64,000 nt of DNA from Sipunculus nudus (GCA_026874595.1 CM049309.1:10441076-10505075), one strand, 5' to 3'. Shown: positions 37,469 to 50,521, counted from the stretch's first letter. Notes: generated by a model from the sequence alone, not told the origin. Program-made: numbers and translations.

Positions 37469-39240
37469 TTTTAGCTCAGCTGACTATAAGTCATCTGAGC
37501 TATAGTCGTGCTCCATTGTCCGTCGTCCGTCCGTCCGTCTGTCTGTCCGTCCGTCCGTCTGTCCGGATGTCCGTCCGTAAGACTGGCACGTTTCGACACC
37601 ATTGGACCTATGAATCTGAAATTTGCCATACAGTTAGATGTCCCAAAAATCTCCTTCCATGCCGAAAATTGGGTCTATAGGACTTCATTCCTTCGAGATA
37701 TTAAGGAAAAACCTCAATTTTTTATTAGAAATCTATTTTCACACTTCAGGACTGCCTAATATCAAAACCACTCATCTAATTTTCTTCATATTTACCATAA
37801 ATATTCCTCTATATAGTTCCTATGTACATGCCAGAAATAAGTCAGTATTATTTAATTTTTAAAAATTATGGGCCCAAACATAATGGACTTTGTAAAATAA
37901 ATCAGGAAAGATATTTGGTCACTTAAGACCAAAAGTGTTAAAGGTAGGGACCTTTTTCAGTAATACAACTTAAATTGATCAAAATTTAATTGTATACCAA
38001 AAATTAGATCAAAATCTGTTAATTTTTTTTTAATATTAGCAAAAATATAAAATTGGTACCTTAAATTTTGCCCAAGTTTGAACATGGCACGTTTTTTTTT
38101 TTCCTGTAAGTACTGTGGATTTAATTTTCACAGCATGTTTTTGTAAGTATTTTGTCTGTTAACACCAAAAATTTGAAACATGTTGATCAAAAACTGTAGA
38201 TTTTATTCAAGTTTTCAAGCACCATGTCACATCAAGTTTACATCAAGCTAGTGTTATGCAGTTTGCTAGAGCTCAGCTCCCCAGCTTCAGCTCTAAGTTC
38301 CTTAAATTTAGCATACAGTTAGATGTCTCCAAAATCCCCTACCATGCCAAGAATTTGATCACTAGGACTTTATTCCTTCGAAATATTAATGAAAAACTTC
38401 ATTTTTCCATTAAAAACCCATTGTTACACTGTAAGACTGCCTAATATCAAAACCACGGATCTGACTTTGATCATATATAATATACATATTTTTCTATACA
38501 TTCGCTATGCACATGCCAGAAATGATGTCAGTATAACATAATTGTTTTAAGTAATGGGCCCAAACATAATGCACTTTTTAAAAAATCAAGAAATATATTT
38601 ACTCCCTTAACAAGAGGATTGCTGAAGCTAGAGATTTTTTTGTCAGGGATGTAACATTATTTAATCAAGATTCAATTGAATACCAAAAATTAGTTCTGAA
38701 TTTTTCAAATTTTATAAGTTAGTATAAATATAAAATTAGTACTTTAAATTTTGCCCAACTTTGACTATGGCACGTTTGTTTCCTGAGAGCACTGTTGATA
38801 TAATTTTCATATTATGCACACATAAGGATTTCATCTTTGTAGTTTAGAAAGCTGAAAGAAATTGGCCAAATATTGTAGCTTTTATTAATGTTTATATGAG
38901 ACCATGTCAGACCCAGGCTTAATCCAGCCCCTCTTCAGTCACCTGTATGTTGACCTTGTTGACCTTTCATCAGATTATGCATGCTTGAGCGAAGCATACA
39001 CTGGGGCAGCCAGGCAGCTAATGCCCAGCCACAGTTGATTCAGGTGTCCAACCCAACTCATCTAGTAGTTGATCTGAAAAACAACATAACAATAAACAAA
39101 AAATTAATAATTTTGTATTGGTTTTTTTTATAACAAATTAAAGAAAAGTTAATAGAAAAGGAATTTGTTAGTTGATGAGTAACAGAAAAATTAACTTGCA
39201 GTTACTGATGATGTAAGAATCTTGTATGGATGGATAGAAT
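37469..39240 (+). mobile_element. Dispersed repeat R2, copy 1 (1.77 kb, dimeric)
   Basis: It opens with a 29-bp imperfect palindrome (37473-37501, AGCTCAG...CTGAGCT), then a (CCGTCCGTCTGT) tract (about 37517-37577). Two diverged direct units follow, about 690 bp apart: ACAGTTAGATGTC at about 37630 and again at about 38316; ATGGGCCCAAACATAATG in both; GACTGCCTAATATCAAAACCA in both. A 3' tail contains TGTTGACCTTGTTGACC and AGCGAAGCATACACTGGGGC. The whole element is present inverted at 57472-59194. No transposase frame; the short frames inside are not under visible coding constraint. It is non-autonomous and of unknown class. Confidence 0.9.
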
Positions 39241-39701
39241 AGTACTCTTATGGGTCCGGTTCTGAGCGGTGGTATCTAATTGGATACAATAAAGTACGTG
39301 TATCCTATATTCAATGCAACAAATAAATTATGTATGTCTGTCTAGTGTGTTGCCGTATTGTTAATTTGCCGAGTCTGACCCTGTCTCTCACAGATAATTT
39401 CCTGCGATGATACCAATCTGCGTGTTTTGCAGTTTTGGGACCTATCACTCTTTTACGACTAGTCACATCCGGTTAACCGGTATATTCCCTTGTTTCCTTT
39501 ATTTAATAGAAGACCCATCTTCGGGAAAGAAAGCTACATAAAAACATAAATAAATAACTGAAAAGATTACACTAGGCTCATTCCGAGACAATACAGGAAA
39601 TGGTTTAGGAAGACTGCCTTTCCTCGACACTGTGCAGGTTCATATTTTGTACCATGCAACAAGTATAAATAGGCACCGATGGCTGGAACAATAAAAACGA
39701 A
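39241..39701. other. Intergenic, no gene seen
   Basis: Nothing recognised. Confidence 0.5.
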
Positions 39702-39734
39702 AATAATAATAATAATAAAAATAATAATAATAAT

Positions 39735-39772
<38 letters not shown>

Positions 39773-39829
39773 TAAAATTGATTACCAAATTGATAATAAT
39801 AACAATAATAATAACAACAATAATAATAC
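39702..39829. repeat. (AAT)n microsatellite, imperfect
   Basis: ATA/AAT trinucleotide array with interruptions. Confidence 0.96.
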
Positions 39830-39872
39830 AATTTGTGAATTTAACACAGTGGTATGCCCTATAATGTTATTA

Positions 39873-39874
<2 letters not shown>

Positions 39875-39920
<46 letters not shown>
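39875..39920. repeat. (AT)n microsatellite
   Basis: AT run of 46 bp. Confidence 0.97.
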
Positions 39921-39923
<3 letters not shown>

Positions 39924-40563
39924 ACTTAATATAATTATTGCAATTGTCAAACTAATAAAGTGAGATCTTAATGGTGTGATCAGATCCATGTGACGCAACA
40001 GAGGTATAAGGAATATGCTAAAAGCTGTATGATTGGTCAACTGGTCAAAATTAAATGAAATTTAATAAAGTCAACATTGATACAAGGTTTACAAAAAATC
40101 TCCAACAATTCAGTCCCTTTTTCATAGGTTATCTCAATCAGTGTTTGTTTGGTCCCTTAATGTTGCATGGTTACAAGGAACAATTGTAGGGATAATGTAC
40201 ATTTATTTAATTTTGAGATGGTTACACCGTGACTACATAATAATTCTAACTGATTAAAAGAGTACACTTATACTTAAGCCCCAGAGCAGAAAAAAAGGAA
40301 GGTAAAATCGACAAGGATGTAGATGGCGCCACAGATAACGTAAGGAAGCTAGCATACAGGTGTGCTGCAAAGCAGTTACATTGTTTTTACTTTTGATGTA
40401 CAAATGACGTTGCATACAAATAGCGACTCAAGAGAATAATCCTTGATGTGTATTACGGGTAAACGGATGTTATAATGAACTTCTTATATGAATATACAAT
40501 GTTGAAAGTGTTTAAAAGTTAATACAATTTGTAAAATAATATCCATATGTTCATGCAAGTCAA

Positions 40564-40614
<51 letters not shown>

Positions 40615-41469
40615 CATATCTAATACTTATAAAAGGATTCGGTTCACGTTTGTGCGCAATGTTCTCTAAAACCGCGTTGTGTACAATATTGTACCATACA
40701 TCATTTTAAAGGTTATTATCCCCGCAGTGACAAAGGCGATATGAAAATAAATAAATTTTAATATACATATAATTGTGAGTGATTTTTACGGGGTTTTTTT
40801 ACCGAGCACAGCCGAACTGCCTTCGGCAATCACCGGAATGCATGCATCGTGGTCACTTAACCTCTAACACTAAGGACTATTGTTCATATGAATAACGCTT
40901 GCTTTCAATGAGGGATTTGACCCACGTGCGTGGTCAGTAAAAGAGAAAAACACATGTTTCTCGTTTTATGAAATGGAGAGTTCAGCCCAGGAGGATTAAT
41001 GACAAAACCTAATTCAAGGTCCCAATTTTCAGGAACAGGGCTGGGGTGGGGTTGGTTGGTGGCGGGGGTTTCAGGCCTCAAAATTTGTCTGATACGATGA
41101 AAAAAAGGTTGCGGTGGCTGAAAATGGGATACGGACCCACTGCATGGAGTTCCGGATCACAATGTAAACCATCATTGACCAGGTCTTCAAGGTAAACATA
41201 CCGGGGTTTGATTTTTGCCACGAGCACAGCGCCACAAAATAAAAGTAAAAAAATATTTGTAGGTCTACATATCGTATTCCGAGAGTATCCCACTAAAAAT
41301 CTATATTTTCTTTTATTTTTTATAATAAAAAATGAGCCAACATTCAATATCTCAGTAAATATATCTCCCAAACCCCGGTAAAAAGCCCGGTATACCGGGT
41401 TTATCAGCTAGTATATATATATATATATCCGGATACAATGGATATTTTTATTACATTTTACTGATGAAG
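39921..41469. other. Intergenic with (AT)n and a GC-rich palindrome
   Basis: (AT)n at 40568-40610 and 41412-41428. CCCGGTATACCGGG (41386-41399) is a perfect 14-bp palindrome. CCGAACTGCCTTCGG near 40813 is a small stem-loop. The 97-codon frame at 41078-41371 (-) has no recognisable domain. Confidence 0.5.
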
Positions 41470-42147
41470 CACACATGATCACGTATCGACACTACACTGA
41501 ACATTACATATGGGTACACATGATCACCGATCACAACTGAACTGAACATCAGAGCGTGGCATATATGATCACCACTACACTGAATATATGTGTATGACAC
41601 ACATGGACACGGATCACTACTGCACTGATAATCACAGTGATACAAACGGGGTCACCTACCACCACTAAATTTGACATTAGAGAGGTTCAGACGTGATCAC
41701 GTATCACCACTACACTGGACAGCACAGTGGTCAAATGTGTTCACGTATCGCCACTACACTTGGCATCACAGTGGTTCAAAGAGGATCACGTGTCACCACT
41801 TCACTGGACATCACAGTGGTTCAAAGATGATCACGTGTCACCCCTACACTGACTAACAGAGCGGGCAGACATGGTCATGTGTTACCACTAACCCAATATC
41901 AAAGCAGGGCACACCTGATCACGGGTCACGACTTCACTCTAACACCACAGTAGGGCAGACATGGTCAGAGATCATGAATTCACTTAACAGCACAGTAGGG
42001 TACAATGGTCACGGATCACCACTGCACCTTACATCAGAACCGGATAGGTATGGTCACGTATCAGCATTACACTGAACATCACAGTGGGGGCACACGCGGT
42101 CATGGATCCCTGCTACACATGTTCTTCACAGCGGGGTATATCTGATC
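41470..42147 (+). repeat. Minisatellite, about 45-bp unit, about 15 copies
   Basis: The unit is approximately CATGATCACGTGTCACCACT, then ACACTGAACATCACAGTGG, then TTCAAA or GGCACA. The GATCAC landmark recurs about every 44-46 bp from 41477 to 42139. Several units contain the E-box CACGTG. Divergence between units is substantial, so the array is old. Confidence 0.92.
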
Positions 42148-43328
42148 CGAGCGTTTCCGATTGTCATCCACACAGTACCAGTATTTTCTTCTTCTTCTTT
42201 TTTTTTTTTTTGGTTTTGGTTGAAGTCGTTTTCCGGTTTTCAGTTATTTCCTAAAGATATGTGTCAAACGCAATACACCGAGAATCTTTGGTACGATAAA
42301 CACACGTGGGACATACAGTTCTTCTTCATTCTATATAATTCTGAAAGGTCTAGTCTTCTCTCTAGAAAAAAAATAATTATTAAACAAACAAGCGCCATTT
42401 GTAACGACAAATCAAACAGCCGCCATGAGAAATATCAATGATCCCGGAAAAGTCGTAGAAAAGTCCACGACCACATTGTCTTCAATACCACTGGCGCATT
42501 CAGCACAAAGTTTCATTGAGGTTTGGATGTCTTCAAGGTTCGACACTTAAGCGTCTCGATTCTTATGTCAAAGGTAACATCTGTCACCTGATAATTTTGT
42601 TAACTGATGAGTTTTTGGTCAAATATATAGTCAGGGAGATTTATTCCAGTAATGCATTATCATTATATTTTGGCTAGGTATCCCATTTTATTTATAATCT
42701 GTCGATTGTGTATGAATTTTAATGTGCCATTTATTCAGCCACAGCTTGAAAGATGGATTTTTTTTTATGATTTCTACATATATTAAGATTAATTTCATCC
42801 CTGAAAGAGCCTCCACATTGATCTGAATATCGCTCCTCAATTTTCCGTAAACTTTTGGAAAGAGATAGGGGCTTGTGGTTCGGTATATTTTAAAGAAAGT
42901 GTGGTTTGTTTCCTCTGAATACCACAGAGAAATAACCGTCTTTTGATATGCTTCGGACAGATAAACCTACTTCCCACGTCTTTTGTGGCCGACAGTTTTG
43001 TCTTACCAACCTATAGGAATTTTGGTTCCTCATTGTTTTTTTTTTTCACTGCAGGTTTTTATATGACTAGGTCTGCCACTCTGTCGCAGTGGGGAGAGAC
43101 TTATTATCCTATCGGCCAATCTTTAAAACAAATTCGGACCGTGTTGTCCACATTGCAATATTTCTACCGAAACGATTTATAAACCCCAAATATCAATAAA
43201 TTTATTCTACCACCGAAATATAATTCCCGTTTAATTTCATATTCTGTGTCCACCTATTAATGGGATAATTTTCTAGAATCTAAAAAACCTGCATGCCAAG
43301 GAACGCAAGCCTCCGCGATGCTCCCAAA
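42148..43328. other. Intergenic, no gene seen
   Basis: Poly-T at 42199-42211; otherwise no recognisable feature. Confidence 0.5.
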
Positions 43329-43520
43329 ACTGTGTTTGCATTCACTTATTCGGCCCATATGTCCATGTTCTTTCGACCATAAATGATTGTACATATGTGA
43401 ATATTCCTTGATGACGTTTATGAATCCGGACCATTTTCCGGATCCAGACCAAAATGTAATCGTTTCTTCACTGGCCCTTTCCCGTGATGCCCTGAAAATT
43501 TCTTAAGATTCCCTTCATGA
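43329..43520 (-). repeat. Dispersed repeat R3, copy 2 (inverted)
   Basis: Its reverse complement reads GAAATTTTCAGGGCATCACG...GGTCTGGATCCGG...GGTCCGGATTC...AAGGAATATTCACATATGTAC...ATATGGGCCGAATAAGTGAATG, co-linear with 43998-44182. The two copies form an inverted pair about 480 bp apart. Confidence 0.8.
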
Positions 43521-43955
43521 TTGCGAGTCATATTGTGAACAAACACACGCAAACAGGAACGGGGATGAATGCATATCCTCCTGTTTTAAAGATGTTTACA
43601 TGGCATAATCTATTTAGTCGCTGTTAGCTGTGGCTTTCTGTGCATGTAACCAAGCAATGATGCGGGCTGCCATCAAGCCTAAACCTTTGAGTAGTTTGAT
43701 ATATTGTAAGGTGTAGACTGATTTCTCAGATGTTTAATAAACTGGATTTTTCAATATTGTGGAATACTTGAGTATTAAAAACCACTGTTCTAATGTAGTT
43801 TAATGTCTCATGCTTCATTTTCTACGATGTACTTATAAAAAATAATGTCCAAAACCAAACTGACGCGAAAACAATAGGAGTATACTAACTATCTTTTTTT
43901 TTATTTTTGAGGTTGTTATATGGAATAAAAAATAGATCTTCAATGTTTGTTTGTT

Positions 43956-43958
<3 letters not shown>
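43521..43958. other. Spacer between inverted R3 copies
   Basis: No gene or repeat recognised. Confidence 0.5.

Positions 43959-43995
<37 letters not shown>
43959..43995. repeat. (GT)n microsatellite
   Basis: GT run of 37 bp, immediately before R3 copy 3. Confidence 0.96.
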
Positions 43996-43997
<2 letters not shown>

Positions 43998-44182
43998 CAC
44001 AACATAATTCACGCAATCATGGACGGAAACTCATGAAATTTCCAGGTGGTGTGGATTTTATTGTGGATCCGGCGCATGATCCGGATTCAGAAGAGTCAGC
44101 AAGGAATATTCAGAAATGTACGGTCATTTGCACACGATTGAAACTGGGAATACGGGCCATATGAGTGAATGTAAACAAGGTT
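43998..44182 (+). repeat. Dispersed repeat R3, copy 3
   Basis: Contains CATGAAATTTCCAGG, TGGATCCGGCGCATGATCCG, AAGGAATATTCAGAAATGTA, CGATTGAAACTGGGAATACG and CCATATGAGTGAATG, matching R3 copies 1 and 2. Confidence 0.8.
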
Positions 44183-46970
44183 TTTGGAGCATCCCACAAT
44201 AGGGATTCAGATTTCTAGTTTGACGAATTGTTTCCCTATTGTCCACCAGAGTGCAGCATGTTTGTCACGACATGACGGTTCCATTTTAATATTTATTATC
44301 TCTCTCACGTTGAAGTGATAAAAATACAATCATCATCGAAATTTACTTTACAGTTTTGGACACTGGAAAACAGACTTATATACCAGAGGGGAAAAAATAC
44401 CGCTAATATAATACTAGACCCTGGTATGGAATTAATTGCTTAGAGGTGCCCAATAACCTACCTTTTGAAAAAGGATTTATGTTATATCTTGCTTCCTCTC
44501 TGTATATATTAATGATCTGAGTGTAACTTTGGTTGTGAAAATTAGTTATAAGGCTTTCGCAAAGGGTGTATGAACTTGTTCATTAACAACATGTTTGAAA
44601 ACACAGTAAACATGTTTTCTGGCCTATTTTTATAAATGCTCCTAGGGATTACCTTTAGTTTATAAAGATCAGTTAGATAATTGGGTCCCTTTAAGCACGA
44701 TAAGGAAGTTTCTGTTATGGTTTTAATTATTAACCTTTGTGTTACAGAGATACGCGACTCTGAATGTTTATATGATACTGGCCTGCTATGCCACTTGTAA
44801 CCTTCGGACACTTAGATACAAGCCGCCGATAGAATACACCGTTAGCTGAAATACCGGAGGACTAAGGTCGATGGGGGGGGGGCAGGTAAGGAAGCTGAAC
44901 TGAGAGCAGTTAATGAGAGCGGTTACAAGGGATACATGTGTATATACACAGGACTTTACATGTTGGGATTTTATCAATAGTTATTACAAGTCAGAGCCAT
45001 GTTTTATACCTAAGTGTACAAATTAAACGTAATTATACATTCTGTAGTCGCTGACTTATCTATTTAACATTTGTAACATTTATTTCATATTTTACTAAAC
45101 AGCATGTATCGAGGAGAATTCAGTTATAAGGAAAGAGAACCATCGTTTACAACTGTTAAATGACTACCTGTGTTCTTGTAAAATATCATTATTGTTATGA
45201 GCTGGCATATTTATTGCCTTGGTAATCATTATATGTTTTACAGAAGAACTGGCTTATCGCCAAATTAAAACCTACTCACCTTCAAACGTAATCGCAACAT
45301 TCGCCTTCAATATTACAGAGAGCCAAATAATTGTTTTGCCTCCAAAATATCTGTCACTTAAATATGCATATTTCCTCATCTAAAGTACTTTAATAATTAT
45401 AATAATGCGATATTAACCATGTTGGTCAGAATATAAGCTATTATTCTTAGGTAGTACAAGGAGTCCTGATAGATAATGTCCTTAGGACATTTGTCTCCCG
45501 TCCCGGCAGTTCAAGACCAAAATGACATTTCCGAGCGTGCATGGTGACAGTGGAGTTGCGTGACAAATCGCATGTGGTGCCACCGTCAATTATAATATAC
45601 ATTTCTCTTAATTTTAATACTTCAAAAGGAGAAAAAAAATCCATCAATTTAAATGTGCATGTGTATGCATCTCTGCATTTGAAAGGACCTCCAGTCAAAC
45701 GCAGCGTAAACACTGCTAAACTGAAAGGCACATTCACGCGAGAGTAAATATAACGCGAGAACTGGTCTGTCGTCTGCTGAAGAAGCTGTGTTTGATGTTT
45801 TGAGTCCTTGTCATTAACTTTACCGCAAGTATGCGTGAAAAAATGTAGTAAAAGCGTGAAGATGGATTGCAAGAAACCTGATCTATAAATTCGACTCTAT
45901 TAAAACTTCAAAGGACCTTCTCCTATACACCATCATATTCTGGGAGCTGGGGCCGGAGTGATTGATGCCAGGAACTGTCTGCCGGTTTTCTTATGGCGTC
46001 GCGACCCTTTGATATTGGATAGTATAGATCTTCTTGCGTAAGCTTGGTATCCAACTGTAAACTCAGCAATCTCGTGAAAGCATTATGGGAACATCCAGAA
46101 TAATTATACGGTGCCTCATAAATCATTTTTACATGTTGGACTCCCCCTAAATGAAAATATACCTCAGCTATACCGGTTAAAAACAAACACACACGCGCGC
46201 AACCACACACACACACACATATATAAATGTAGCTTGAGAACTGTATATACCTTTGGTAATTGTGTCGTAAGTAACTAGCAATATTTATATACATGGTTTT
46301 CTTAAATCCGTTATTGGGATCTTTTTCTCGTGTTATCTGCTTTATTACAAATGGGTTCTACGTAATACACTTTTGTTTATTTTTTTTGTACTGACGTCAT
46401 TCCCACGTCACATTCTGCTCTTAATAACAAATCTGGATACACAAAGAGTCCTATAAACAGATGTAAAAAAGGATTTTTATACTATATGTCATATTTTGCA
46501 ATTTATTAATCCTTTCTTCTTATATAAAGCTTTAAAAAATTCTGCATACTTGTGACCATATAGGCATATAACTTACCTCAAAGCAATTAAGAATCACTTT
46601 TATTAAGAATAAGTTTTATTCAAAATAATATGTTATTAAATGAACATTGAACATGAGACTAAGTTCTGAATCTGTGGAGGGAGAGTCTGGAACCTATATT
46701 AGAAGTTATCATTTTCCAGGAAGCGACTACCAAATAAAATTGTTTTATTTCAAGACTCAAATTTGGTAAAGAATCCCTCCATCAGACGTCGCCACCTGTT
46801 GCATTTAACGTCTTGAGTCGAGCCCACAGTGTCCAAGTCCAACTATAAACCAGCCAGTCCAAGTCATCATTGTTTTGGAAACCGAATCCTGGTCTGAGAC
46901 ACATTAAAATAATCATCTTATTTTTCTAAAAATTACCATCTTCATTAAAAAATAAATGTCTTTGTCAGAT
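44183..46970. other. Intergenic, no gene seen
   Basis: Contains a G10 run (44873-44882) and an (AC) tract near 46203-46219. The 141-codon frame at 45447-45872 (-) and the 123-codon frame at 45923-46294 (-) have no domain, bias or splice framing that I can support. Confidence 0.5.
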
Positions 46971-47347
46971 GTTAAGTTTTTTTTATAGTTTTTTTAAACT
47001 TAAATATACACAGAGTTTTCCATGCAGATAGAAAACTTTATTATTTAGGCGTACCTCTGAAAGTGGTGCTTTTTTCCCAAATATACCCGGCTTATATTAC
47101 GATAATTTCAGAATTCGACAATATGAATTGAGTAATAAGTCTAAAATTAGGACGTCATATTGAAAGGTCAATGAAACACTTTGTAACTGAAATTACTATG
47201 ACTATATCTTGTTTATACCTGTCATAAACCATAAATTGAGGTTTATAACACAATTACATCTTGCACTAGCTCTCACTTAAAAACCCACAGTTAATCACAG
47301 ACAAGTGAGACAATAAAAAACAATAGAATATTCCTTTGCAGCGATAT
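46971..47347 (+). repeat. Dispersed repeat R1, copy B
   Basis: Co-linear with 3999-4415 in the same orientation, with many substitutions and small deletions. See copy A for shared blocks. Confidence 0.8.
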
Positions 47348-47630
47348 AAACTTATATTTATATATATGTTTGTATCTGTGAGTGTATATGGACACGTGCT
47401 TGCGTGTGTGCGTGATGGTGTGTGTGTGATGGTGTGTGTGTGCGTGTGTGAAATACAGAACTTAAGAGGACACGATATTGACTGCACACCAAAGCGCGAG
47501 GACTTTTTTCCTGTGAGGACTTGCACACGGGTCCTCGAAAACGAAAAGCGGTAAAAGCATTGAAAAAAAACTGGGATAACTCTGCTTGGGAAGTTTCTTG
47601 CAAATCCTCATAAGGAAGTTTCGCTAGAGA

Positions 47631-47661
<31 letters not shown>

Positions 47662-49734
47662 GACATCGCCATCAATTGAGAGCTTTGCGTGTTGGTTGGA
47701 AAAGTGTGTGTGGAGTGTAAGCCGGATTTCGATAATATGTTAGATATGGTTATCCCATTATATTCTTGATATGGTAATTAGTATATCCTCGCCACGACAT
47801 GAAAACATGACATAAAAGTGCAATATGCACATGAATGTCCTCGTAAGTTGTCCTCGCAAGTTATGCGCAAAATCAACGCATCATTCTCATCAAACCAGCC
47901 TTTTTCTTAAAACAAACTGTACGACGATACGTGCGTCTTTTACTGTTTTTCATCTCAGCGGCACTTCTTCCTCACTGTAGCTAAACTGATGGTCCTCGGA
48001 GGTGCGGTGATAAAGCTAAGTCCTCGCGGATTTTTTTTGTCTGCGTATGTTTGTGTGTGTTTGTAGCATTTTTTTTTTTTCAAATATGTAGGTTAGAACA
48101 TAGGAGACTGTTACAAGCTTTTTATAGACTTGAGTTTAATTCGGCCTTGTTTTTCGAGTAAGGACCTTCGAATCAGAGTGCGATTCTTTGAAAACATAAT
48201 GAAACTAGCAGGACGACCCAACTGGTTTAAAGGGACCGATTCACAAACTCGAAGCTCTGGAAGTAAAAAGCTTGCCAGCAGATTGCTCAGGCCATACAAA
48301 TAAATTACTGTTCTACCGGCTCAGGGAACAAAAAATATGGTGCGAGCGGTAGAATTGTTTATCTTTACCGGTCAAGATATAATACTTGGACATTTTCCAT
48401 TTTTTCCTAAAAAAAAACACAAAAAAACGCTTCAATTGTTGAAATGGTGTAAATGATAAACACAAAACTAAGTCTATTTTTTTCCATACCTATCAGAATT
48501 CTTTTCACGAAACTGTGCCGTAGCACAAATTAGCAACGTATATTACCAAGTACATGGTCTTCATTTGCAAAAAAAAAAAATGATCCACGAAAAATGGTAG
48601 CATTTTATCCGTAAAACAACATTTTCTTTGTATGGCCTTACATATTATCACATTCAGCTGCATATGACCTGCCTGCCTTGTGAATAGTGGAGGCCCTGGT
48701 TTATGAGACCTTGTGAGGCCGAATTTAAAGGGGCCTATTGAAATGTGTGATATCATTAACTTAAATTGATTACTTAAGCCCTTTATAACAATAGGCCAGA
48801 AAACCTCTATTCCATACTGATCTCATTCCAGGTGGCAGCACATGTCGGGTCACTATCTGCATCCAGTAATATTTTGAAGTAAAAATGCTGCATTCCTGAC
48901 AATGCCATATTGGGGTAATGAGCTGCCTTGGTGGAGGTCTGCGCTCTTTGAGTGCCAATATTCTATTTTCAAATTAAATAATATTATGAGCATTTTTTTC
49001 ATTATTTATTTATTTTATATTCTGCAGCAGGAGACCGAGCCCCAGTCCCCTAGATTGTATATACATACGTAAATCTGACACTAAACACCGGCTTGAACAG
49101 CTTCCACTGTAACAGTAAGGGACAGGCTTAGATGCTCTTCGACCGGCTACTTCACTGTTCTCTGCTGAGTGCAATGTCACGCTTCAGGAACACGAGTTCA
49201 ACTGATCAGTTGTTGATAAAGACATTCCCTAATACCTTTGAATAGACCGTCCTCCTCATGTACAAAGGTATCGCTTTTTTTCAAAGGTAGGTAATCCCTG
49301 AATTAAAAATATATTTTTTACCCAAATTATCTCCAAATTTTAATGAATTATACCCTCGGTGTTACCCTATCCCTCGACAAAGTTTCATTAAAAGAAATAT
49401 ATGTATCACTTAGTGCCTAGAGCATCTAACTGACAACCAACCAACCGACGAACTGAGAACCAAGGGGAGACATAATGCCCTCTAAGAGTCTTCTTTTAGG
49501 TATAAAAAGCTGCCAATAGCTGTAGATAATATAGACACTTTGTGGGCTAACGGATTACTTTTTTTAGAGATGGTAGTGCGATTCGATGTGACCAGGATGT
49601 GTTTTGTACGGACTAATTCAACCAGGGGTCTCTGCGCAACGACTCGACGTCTGGAAGATGGGGGATAATCATTCTACTGCGGGTCGACTCCGCTATGATA
49701 TTTATTTTATTTTATTTCATTTTTTTGTAGGATG
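47348..49734. other. Intergenic with (GT) tracts
   Basis: GT/TG-rich simple sequence at 47405-47450 and (GT)n at 47637-47662. Otherwise no recognised feature. Confidence 0.5.
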
Positions 49735-49832
49735 AAACCTCGGAGTGGTGGAGAACGCTGTGGCCCTGCAGTGGGGGTGATTACACATCCAGGATTTGCA
49801 GGTGCGGTAGATACTGGACCTTGGTGACACCA

Positions 49833-49882
<50 letters not shown>

Positions 49883-50270
49883 ACAAGAAGCAAGTTACCG
49901 CCCTGTCACGTAGTCCCAAACCGAAATGGAAACCCTGCAGATCTAATACTTAGGTGAAGAATTGGATATATGTTAGTATTTAAAACTTAAGGCTTTTACC
50001 TGCATCCAAAATGGCACGGTTTCCCTACAGGAATTCTTTAAAGTAAAGAAAACTCACAAACGAGAGCGCCTTTCGGGGGTACCTTAGTGGTAGGACCAAG
50101 CAATGGGGACGATTACATACCCAGGTCCCGCAGTTGCAGTAGTCACAAGGCCTGGTTAACACTAGGATATAAAATGAGAAAAAGCGTGTGACACTGCCCT
50201 GTCACGGGAGTCCGAAACCGTAATGGAATTCTGCAGATGTATGCATATACTTAGATAAGCTATTATTAAA
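49735..50270 (+). repeat. Diverged tandem duplication with a microsatellite in one copy
   Basis: Unit 1 (about 49735-49965) and unit 2 (about 50075-50270) share GATTACA, ATCCAGG/ACCCAGG, GGATATA, GCCCTGTCACG, AGTCC(C/G)AAACCG(A/T)AATGGAA and CTGCAGAT. Unit 1 carries (AT)n at 49835-49879 where unit 2 has only GGATATAAAATG. Confidence 0.8.
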
Positions 50271-50431
50271 AGATGAAGGCGGGTGCCACCGACAACAACA
50301 AAAATTATAATAAAATATATATGAAAATGGACTAAATTTTTTGTTAATCATATACACCATTTCCCGAATTTAAACTTTTTTTTATTTCATAAGCAAGCTG
50401 GCAAAATTCCAGGTATTGAATAAGGACGCCG

Positions 50432-50434
<3 letters not shown>

Positions 50435-50481
<47 letters not shown>

Positions 50482-50486
50482 TATAC

Positions 50487-50521
<35 letters not shown>

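Noticed and set aside
37508-38444. Two similar short frames in R2 units (37508-37759 and 38256-38444) that align at the protein level
   Set aside because: In the aligned codons nearly all differences change the amino acid and almost none are silent, the opposite of coding constraint. The similarity is inherited from the DNA duplication.
39567-39864. Ile-rich frames on both strands
   Set aside because: Translation of the (AAT)n microsatellite.
45447-45872. 141-codon minus-strand frame
   Set aside because: No domain, composition bias, splice framing or paralogue seen; compatible with chance.
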